Assembly: GCA_002751075.1 (NCBI GenBank)
Contig: NAOQ01000016.1
Span: 11,166-26,241, forward strand
Source of the DNA: Ichthyophonus hoferi
Taxonomy: Eukaryota > Opisthokonta > Ichthyosporea > Ichthyophonida > Ichthyophonidae
DNA length: 15,076 bases
Direction of reading: 5' to 3'
Position 1 is the first letter of the stretch. Each line of letters begins with the position of its first letter. Made by a program: the position numbers and the translations under genes. The notes below the pieces were generated by a model that saw only the letters and a list, made by a program, of their open reading frames with translations, searched no databases and was not told the DNA's origin. Below are positions 9,301 through 15,076 of this stretch, piece after piece.

Positions 9301-11523
9301 AAACATATGCTATATGATGTTCGTATTTCATAAGATAATAAATAGTTCAATAACATATAAAGGACAAAAAATAGCGTTTGGAAAGTTGTTTTTGTTAAAC
9401 AATAATCGGTTGATTATACTATACTATGGATTATATGCGTATATATATAGTAGTGATAATATTACAGTCCAGTTTAAGTATATGTAATGTTTATTATAGT
9501 CCAAAAGAAGATGCGATACTAGCTCTCAAAAATAATATTACACATGAGTGTATTTATCATGTATGGGAAAGCACAGGCATGCAATAACACCTATGCAAAT
9601 CATTATTTAAGCAAATTCTAATGTGGTAGTGAAATGCCAACAACATAAAAAAAGATACCGGTATTACCTAGGTTCCCCTATTATGTAGAGTATTACAAAG
9701 AGAGCAGGTCAATATATCATGTGTTATTGAATGAGACCGAAATGTATGCACCCAACCCGGCGGTTGTTTTTAACTGGGGCCTATGCTGCACTAAGGACAT
9801 GGCTACTGATACATAGGAGGTAAAGAAGAGCTCTATAAGAATCTACTACCTATCATGTTTGTGTATAATGAAAAACATAAAAGATCAAAGGTACATAAAG
9901 ATTCACACAAAAATTGTTTAGGATCAATGGCCCCATTTTGGTCTACCATGTGTTTAACTAAGTATTTGCAGTAAGATTATATCTGTGGATGTAGAGCTAT
10001 ACATATGTAAAGATACATTGTTTAAGTGTGACGCAGCAAAACCATAACGGTAAACTAATAGTTACAGGTGTTATAGTCCATATTTATGATGCTATATTTT
10101 AAGATGGATATTGTGTCAGAATCTGTTGAACTCACAGATTCACAATCACTATCGTTATCTACTGTCATATTGTCTGTCTACTTTATCGTCGAAACTTGTG
10201 TAAAATAAGGGTTCACGTATATCGATAAAATATAGGTTAAAGAATACTGAATATCAAACGACCACATAATAAAAACTTGGTGTACCTGTATTTTTGAGGA
10301 TATATGGGGGGTAATGAACGCGTCTTTCAATAAATTAGGGTCTTCCATTTGACAGTAGGTAGCTATATAGCCTAGGTAGATAGGATAGTCATAAAATAAA
10401 TTTGTACAGATGTAGCCATATTCTAATATCTTTTTGTATCGCTATCGCCTGTGATCTCCATGAATTCAATAATTATAACGTTCCGACTCTACCACCAGTA
10501 ACAAAACAATAGCATGAATAATGAAAATGATAATTGGATCCGGAAAATATGAGTACTTATTGACACCTTAAAATTTATTTTTGTCCAGAATGTGTGCAGT
10601 ATTGGTGTAATGTGTGATGTGATATAGAAACTTTCAGTTCATAATTCCGAACTTGATTGTGGGACAAAACGCAACAATAATATAATATATTCATGTCTTG
10701 TATGGTGGGTTAAGATGGCGTATAAAGTTTAATAAAATATTTATTCCATCTAACAAACGATAAAAATACTTTATGGGGATCTGATAGGTTTAACAGCACT
10801 GTAACACCCAAAAAAATTCAAAATCTATGTTAATTAGACATTTGGTAGAAATCTCACCTATATAGTTTAGGGTTTTCATTTTTCATTCCTACAATTAGAT
10901 AGCAGTTACAAAATCATTATAAAAAATGTGAGAAATGATTATTCTATCTGGAATTTGGCTGCATTGTGCGAAGGACTATTAAGTTTCAATTTTAAGCGAC
11001 TTCACTTGCAATCTACAACTTAATAAATTTGAACAAGTTTTATTCAGTTGATTTGCTAAGTAATTCAATACGATCTAAAATTGCAATTTTTTTTCATTGC
11101 AATAAACATTCATAACCAGGGCCCGGGCCGCCAAATAAATTCTTATGAGCAGGATTAGTTGCAGGGACGATTCTTTACCTCTTCATGGTTGTACAAGTTA
11201 TATAATTGAAGGACCCCATATATAAACTTTCAGCATTCAGTAGTGGAAAGAATGCTCTAGTTCTATCCCCACTCATCAGCATTAATATTGATTGGATCCC
11301 ATTCGTAATTAAATACGTTCTTCTCATGTTTGTACTGATCAAAGTTATTCTTGACAGACTTAAATATTATTTTACATCTAAAATACCTTATATAGAACTA
11401 ATATATATATATATATATATGTTTCTTTTAAAAATTTAAAAAGAAATAATAGAATTTAACGAAATACTAGTTTATACGTACATATATGTTATGGTTTTTG
11501 TATTTATTTATTTTAGTATTGCG
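9301..11523. other. AT-rich intergenic region, no gene seen
   Basis: About 2.2 kb between the two genes. No open frame beyond about 77 codons, no tRNA-like cloverleaf and no long repeat were recognised. An (AT)n run lies at 11400-11420. An isolated GC-rich patch at 11118-11132 contains the palindrome GGCCCGGGCC. The promoter of the downstream gene should lie in its right part, but no motif can be named. Confidence 0.6.
9337..9342 (+). promoter_or_regulatory. Possible poly(A) signal of the RAD7-like gene
   Basis: AATAAA lies 37 bases after the RAD7-like stop codon. The position is plausible for a 3'-end signal, but in DNA this AT-rich the hexamer also occurs by chance. Confidence 0.3.
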
Positions 11524-11559
11524 ATGTTGAAATCAAAACTCTCTATACCTATTGGGTGA
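11524..11559 (+). CDS. Possible short upstream open reading frame
   Basis: ATG at 11524 opens an 11-codon frame (MLKSKLSIPIG) that ends at TGA 11557-11559, 140 bases before the chosen start of the repeat-protein gene. If the transcript starts upstream it could damp translation. Transcript extent is unknown, and a TTTTAG just before it (11511-11516) could instead be a splice acceptor. Confidence 0.2.
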   Translation: MLKSKLSIPIG

Positions 11560-11698
11560 TAGTGCTGCATTTCTCACGATCACCGATCATATCACTGATC
11601 ATTGGTACTATTTTATCTTATTAGGAGGACATCGCAAACAACAAACATTATTTACCGTACATAATTTTATTAAGTTCATGTTATTACGATACATAAAT

Positions 11699-12922
11699 AT
11701 GTCTTCTCCTATTGCTAGAAACTTTATTAACGCGGCCGCTACTGCCACACGGCCACGCATCACTGCCCTATCTGCAAATAGAGCATTATCAACATTTTCT
11801 ACAGAGTCGAATGAGAATGAGGTGGACAGCATGTGCTCCCGTTTGGTTACTGCACATGACTTGATTGCCTCTTCCGTTGACCCTAACAGCTGCCTTCCTA
11901 TTATAGAGAGCACCAACACGACCTCTACCAGCACGCTTAAAAGAGGTAGAAATAGCGGGGAAGCGTTATCTGATGGTCAAGATTTGACAGAGAGTGACAT
12001 CGACGGCATGTGCTCCCGTTTTGTTGCTGCACAAAATTTGCTAAAACCGAGCATAGACACGGATGGGGGTTTCCCACTTGTGCAGAGCCCCAATATAAAT
12101 ACTCGCGAGTACACTAAACCTTTGAAAAATCTAAACATTGACATCTTGGGCTCCCGCTTGGCCACAGCACATAACTTGGTAGCCACGGCCTCTGATAACA
12201 GCAAGCAATTTCCTGTCGAAAAAGAAGTTAGTATAACTTCAAAAAACAATTTCGAGAACCAGGCAGACAATATAGAGGGCCAATCTGACACCCAATATTT
12301 GATAGAGAATGATATCAACGGTATATGCTCTAGTCTACATACTGCAAGATATTTAGTGGGAACAGCTTTTGATAGCAATGGAATTCCCCCGCTAATGTCA
12401 AGTCAAAATATAAGTGTTTATAACGAACCCAAAGAAAATACTAAGGAAAGCCCACATGACTCTCAAATAGATTTTACTCAACCTTTGACAGATACGGATA
12501 TTGATAGTATTTCTTCCCGCCTTGGCACTGCACATAACTTGGCAAGATCGCCTACTAATATTATTGGTAACATTCCTATTGTAAATGAAATGTGCATGAC
12601 TTCTGGAAATAAATTAGAAAGCAATACCGATAGCATAGATGGATCATCTGATGGTCAAAATTCTTCAGATATAGCTATTAACGATGTGTCTTCTCGGCTA
12701 TGTATTGCACGGAATATGGCACGAACAACCTCTGATGTCAGTGGGATTTTCCCATTAATGGCAGGTGTTAATATTAATACTAGCGATACTTCCAAAGATA
12801 ATATTATAGAAAGTTCACATGACTCTCAAATAGATTTTGCTAAACCTTTGACAGATATTGATATTAATGGCATTTGTTCCCGCATTCACACAGCACATCA
12901 CATGGCAAGCATCAATCACTGA
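11699..12922 (+). CDS. Unrecognised tandem-repeat protein with presequence-like N-terminus
   Basis: A 407-residue protein of unknown family. The ATG at 11699 is preferred because it has A at -3. An in-frame ATG at 11678 has a poorer context, and the frame is open back to 11552 without an earlier ATG. Residues 1-35 contain four Arg, many Ala/Ser/Thr and no acidic residue, ending RALSTFST, which resembles a mitochondrial presequence. Seven degenerate repeats follow with core (D/N)GxCSRLxTAHNL. The residue at the Cys position is at 46, 105, 151, 210, 272, 331 and 393; it is Cys in four units and Gly or Ser in three. Spacings are 59, 46, 59, 62, 59 and 62 residues. Cores are followed by FPLxxxxNI-like segments. 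Linkers are rich in Asp, Ser and Asn and probably disordered, and alternate between KPLTDxDI and SDGQ types. No membrane segment or catalytic motif is visible. The last repeat stops early through a frameshift. I cannot name a function. Confidence 0.72.
   Translation: MSSPIARNFINAAATATRPRITALSANRALSTFSTESNENEVDSMCSRLVTAHDLIASSVDPNSCLPIIESTNTTSTSTLKRGRNSGEALSDGQDLTESDIDGMCSRFVAAQNLLKPSIDTDGGFPLVQSPNINTREYTKPLKNLNIDILGSRLATAHNLVATASDNSKQFPVEKEVSITSKNNFENQADNIEGQSDTQYLIENDINGICSSLHTARYLVGTAFDSNGIPPLMSSQNISVYNEPKENTKESPHDSQIDFTQPLTDTDIDSISSRLGTAHNLARSPTNIIGNIPIVNEMCMTSGNKLESNTDSIDGSSDGQNSSDIAINDVSSRLCIARNMARTTSDVSGIFPLMAGVNINTSDTSKDNIIESSHDSQIDFAKPLTDIDINGICSRIHTAHHMASINH
11819..12922 (+). repeat. 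Coding tandem repeat, seven cores in an ABAB arrangement
   Basis: At DNA level the repeat cores recur every 177, 138, 177, 186, 177 and 186 bases. The odd-to-odd spacing late in the array is 363 bases. The linkers before cores 5 and 7 are nearly identical (both contain ACATGACTCTCAAATAGATT), whereas neighbouring linkers differ. Expansion therefore seems to have proceeded by doubling a two-core unit. The linker before core 3 is 16 residues shorter than those before 5 and 7. Confidence 0.85.
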
Positions 12923-13027
12923 CATAGTTAATCATAATGCTGTTGTAAATAATATCAATATGACATATGGAAATAAATTGAAAAACGATACAGAGAGCCC
13001 AGAAAGCTTATAATGTCAGATATAGCT
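12923..13027 (+). pseudogene. Out-of-frame relic of the eighth half-unit of the repeat protein
   Basis: After the stop, the DNA continues to match the segment following core 5. In the frame one base over it reads YGNKLKNDTESPES against SGNKLESNTDSIDG upstream. TCAGATATAGCT at 13016-13027 is identical to 12664-12675, just before core 6. The match shows that the array once extended further and that a one-base insertion near 12908-12915 moved the stop forward. Confidence 0.8.
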
Positions 13028-13445
13028 GCATATAAAACACAGGAAAAGCAATTTTAAATATAATTAATTAATTAATTAATGCTGAGCTCTGAAGTATTCT
13101 ATATATAAAATATTATATTTAGAAATTATGAAGAAGGTCTTTCTGTGACGAATTGGGATTAATGGTTTTATAGTGATACAAAATGAAGACAATACAGTTT
13201 TTATCCTAAATTCTTGATTTGTAATAGTCAGCTGCCACACTGAATATGTATGAGATAATTACTAGACAGGCAGCATTTTGTCTACAAAATATCAAGCTTT
13301 GCATGTTATTTGCTGTTGATAAAAGGAGACAGCAGTTATAAGAAATATTATTGGGAAATCATAGATCAGATCATTAATTTGACAACGTTATCAACATCCT
13401 GCATTGACTTGATCACTGAATTACCAAGCAATATATATCATACCT
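13028..13445. other. AT-rich spacer after the repeat-protein gene
   Basis: Contains (TTAA)n-like sequence at 13061-13080. No gene or repeat copy is recognised in the rest. Confidence 0.6.
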
Positions 13446-13707
13446 GTTGAAGTATTTCAGCTCCTACAGGTGTTCGGCTGTATATTTCATGATATTTTGT
13501 ACGAAACCTACTTATTGTTCACATAGGATTGTACCTATAAATGTTCAGTAGCGTTTAGTATGAGGTTTCAATTGATAATTAAGAACTAAATATTAATTAA
13601 TGATTAATTACATAATGTCACCAATTACATTTAATTTGGACTAAATGTTTAATGCAGACTAGCACGTGAATTTATCGTGGTGAATTTAAATAGTATTATT
13701 CATTTGT
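13446..13707 (+). repeat. Tandem 262-base repeat, unit 1
   Basis: Begins GTTGAAGTATTTCAGCTCCT and aligns over its whole length to the next unit. Shared blocks include GTAGCGTTTA, GTTTCAAT, CATGATAT, TTGTACCT and AATTAAT. Identity by eye is roughly three quarters. There is no coding frame. It may be two adjacent copies of a non-autonomous element. Confidence 0.8.
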
Positions 13708-13968
13708 GTTGAAGTATTACAGTTACTGCAAGTGTTAGGCTGTATAAATTCATGATATCTTGTACAAAAACATTTATCATTTATTGTTTATCTCACATTG
13801 TACCTCTAAATATATAGTAGCGTTTACAATGAAGTTTCAATCGGTATATAGGTGTTAGATATGATTTAATGACAATTAATTAATTTCATTATGTCGCTAA
13901 TTATAGTTAATTGAGACTAGATGCTCAGTGCAGTTAGCATGTAAATTTACTTTGGTTTAATAGTGCTG
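13708..13968 (+). repeat. Tandem 262-base repeat, unit 2
   Basis: Begins GTTGAAGTATTACAG exactly where unit 1 ends. The pairwise match fades after TTTAATAG near 13965. Confidence 0.8.
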
Positions 13969-14230
13969 GCCATCTGAAGTTTAATTACACTCTTAGTGAT
14001 TGATGTAACATATATAGCATCCATTAATTAGATTAATGATGCCAATAACATGATAAGAGGACAAACGAGGCTGATGATATGTTAAATAACAGTTAGGCTG
14101 AGTACCTCCTCAAATAACATGTGATGTTTTAAGACTTTTTATCTGGCCAACTGGTATTCATCATGAACTAACAATTATATAACCAGCAAACACAGACTTA
14201 GTTTAGATCTGAGTTTTACGTATTGAACAC
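13969..14230. other. Spacer, nothing recognised
   Basis: AT-rich sequence between two repeat blocks with no coding frame or repeat that I can identify. Confidence 0.6.
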
Positions 14231-14475
14231 AAAGATCGAACGTACGACTTTCCTTCTCGGCGTGTCTTTGTGGTCATTATGAGAGTTCCAAGAAGCGGTC
14301 CTACAAAGCCAAAAATTCCAAATATTAAAAGGAAATTTATGTTGAAGTATCTCAGCTCCCCTAAGTATTAAACTAGATACTTCAACAATTTACGATTCCG
14401 TTTTCCATAGGAACAGAGTCCGTGGGGCCTAAAAAGCTAAGGGTAGAGCTTTTCACTGATAGTGAGGAAGAGTGT
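14231..14475 (+). repeat. Decayed coding-like repeat, direct copy 1
   Basis: Aligns to 14746-14937, from AAAGATC through GTCTTT.TGGTCATT and AGGAAAT.TATGTTG to CAGAGTCCGT and ACTGATAGT. Pieces read like protein: MRVPRSGPTKPKIPNIKRKF before the small insertion, and ESVGPKKLRVELFTDSEEE after it. It is interrupted by the 48-base element at 14340-14387 and no intact gene is present. The family is not recognised. Confidence 0.7.
14340..14387 (+). mobile_element. 48-base miniature element with 12-base inverted ends
   Basis: The ends TGTTGAAGTATC and GATACTTCAACA are perfect inverted repeats around a 24-base centre. Copy 2 of the surrounding repeat lacks this stretch, so it looks inserted. Its left 19 bases (TGTTGAAGTATCTCAGCTCC) nearly equal the start of the 262-base unit at 13446, which links it to that repeat family. 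No transposase is present in the window. Confidence 0.55.
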
Positions 14476-14591
14476 TGTTGTCGCTAAACACAGCATATCA
14501 CAATCTCAATTACGATCGTCATCTTAATTATGCGCGGGAAATCCCTCTTAATTGACCAATGAAAATAGCTCTATTGCCTCTTATGCTGATA

Positions 14592-14668
14592 AAGTCTGTG
14601 TCAGAGTCAATGAACATAGAATGTCCTTCTTTGAATTCACTGGAACTTGAGTCTAAGTCCTCTGACTG
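14592..14668 (-). repeat. Decayed coding-like repeat, inverted copy
   Basis: The reverse complement matches 14947-15022 at roughly 80% by eye, including TCAGAGGA, TCCAGTGA and AAAGAAGGACAT. On the minus strand it sits in an open frame (14528-14743) with DSSSSEFKEGHSMFIDSDTD. On the plus strand the partner has KEGHPMFIDSETES. Protein-level similarity of opposed copies suggests a coding ancestor. Confidence 0.75.
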
Positions 14669-14745
14669 GTTTCTTGATTTCTCTTCCACATTGCAAGACA
14701 TATGGGGTATACAGCCAACACTTGTAGTACTGAAATTCTTCAAAA

Positions 14746-15076
14746 AAAGATCATAAGAAAGACTTTATTTTTGGTCTGTCTTTTTGGTCATTTTAAAAGT
14801 ACAACAGTGGAACTTCATCACCAACAGTCTTAATTATTAAGAGGAAATCTATGTTGCAATCGACTATAGAATCAGAGTCCGTAAGACTGAAAAAGTTAAA
14901 AGCGAAACTTTCGACTGATAGTAGCAAGGATGAGGGTTTAAGAATTCATTCAGAGGATGTAGACTTAAGCTCCAGTGAGTGAAAAGAAGGACATCCCATG
15001 TTCATCGATTCAGAGACAGAATCTATGGGCTCCTTAGATTCTGTTAAAGTATGCACAAAGGCGAATGAGAATCCAC
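14746..15076 (+). repeat. Decayed coding-like repeat, direct copy 2 (runs off edge)
   Basis: Second direct copy, matching copy 1 in its first 190 bases and the inverted copy in 14947-15022. Recognisable pieces are KRKSML, ESESVRLKKLKAKLSTDS, IHSEDVDLSSSE and KEGHPMFIDSETES, a basic stretch followed by an acidic Ser/Asp/Glu-rich one. No intact frame spans it inside the window. Confidence 0.7.

Noticed and set aside
10098-10180. Minus-strand Ser/Asp-rich peptide resembling the decayed copies at the right end
   Set aside because: The shared piece (STDSDTISI) is very short and low-complexity, and no DNA-level alignment extends around it.
11552-11698. Extension of the repeat-protein reading frame upstream to 11552
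   Set aside because: That start would be TTG. The first in-frame ATGs are at 11678 and 11699, and the latter has the better context and opens the presequence-like segment.
11608-11934. Minus-strand open frame of 108 codons opposite the repeat-protein gene
   Set aside because: It mirrors the repeats of the plus-strand gene, including antisense copies of the core, and has no features of its own.
11977-12378. Minus-strand open frame of 133 codons opposite the repeat-protein gene
   Set aside because: Same reason: the antisense of conserved core codons happens to lack stops.

Overview
The window looks like nuclear DNA from an AT-rich eukaryote, most likely a fungus. The main gene has GT-AG introns and no bacterial-style operons or ribosome binding sites are visible. 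That gene resembles RAD7, a nucleotide-excision-repair protein best known from fungi. Its introns (about 260 to 1200 bases) are very long for a fungus, which hints at an intron-rich, repeat-rich and probably early-diverging lineage. This placement is inference; no rRNA or marker gene is present to fix it.

Positions 1-9300 (+ strand) hold the 3' part of the RAD7-like gene. Twelve small exons (44-132 bases) join in frame into 329 residues of cysteine-type leucine-rich repeats, ending at a TGA at 9298-9300. The 5' exons lie beyond the left edge. About 89% of the visible gene is intron, and the introns carry simple repeats, a decayed inverted repeat of about 115 bases, and two frame-preserving candidate cassette exons (4854-5003 and 6603-6692).

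Positions 9301-11698 are AT-rich intergenic DNA with no gene I can support.

Positions 11699-12922 (+) hold a single-exon gene for a 407-residue protein I do not recognise. It has a presequence-like N-terminus followed by seven degenerate repeats whose core reads roughly CSRLxTAHNL. Two linker types alternate, so the true unit is a dimer of about 121 residues. A one-base insertion in the last unit ends the reading frame early, and a relic of the rest of that unit follows to about 13027.

Positions 13030-15076 are repeat-rich. They contain a diverged tandem pair of 262-base units (13446-13968), a 48-base element with perfect 12-base inverted ends (14340-14387), and three related decayed coding-like segments, two direct and one inverted (14231-15076). 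No functional link between the two genes is evident.
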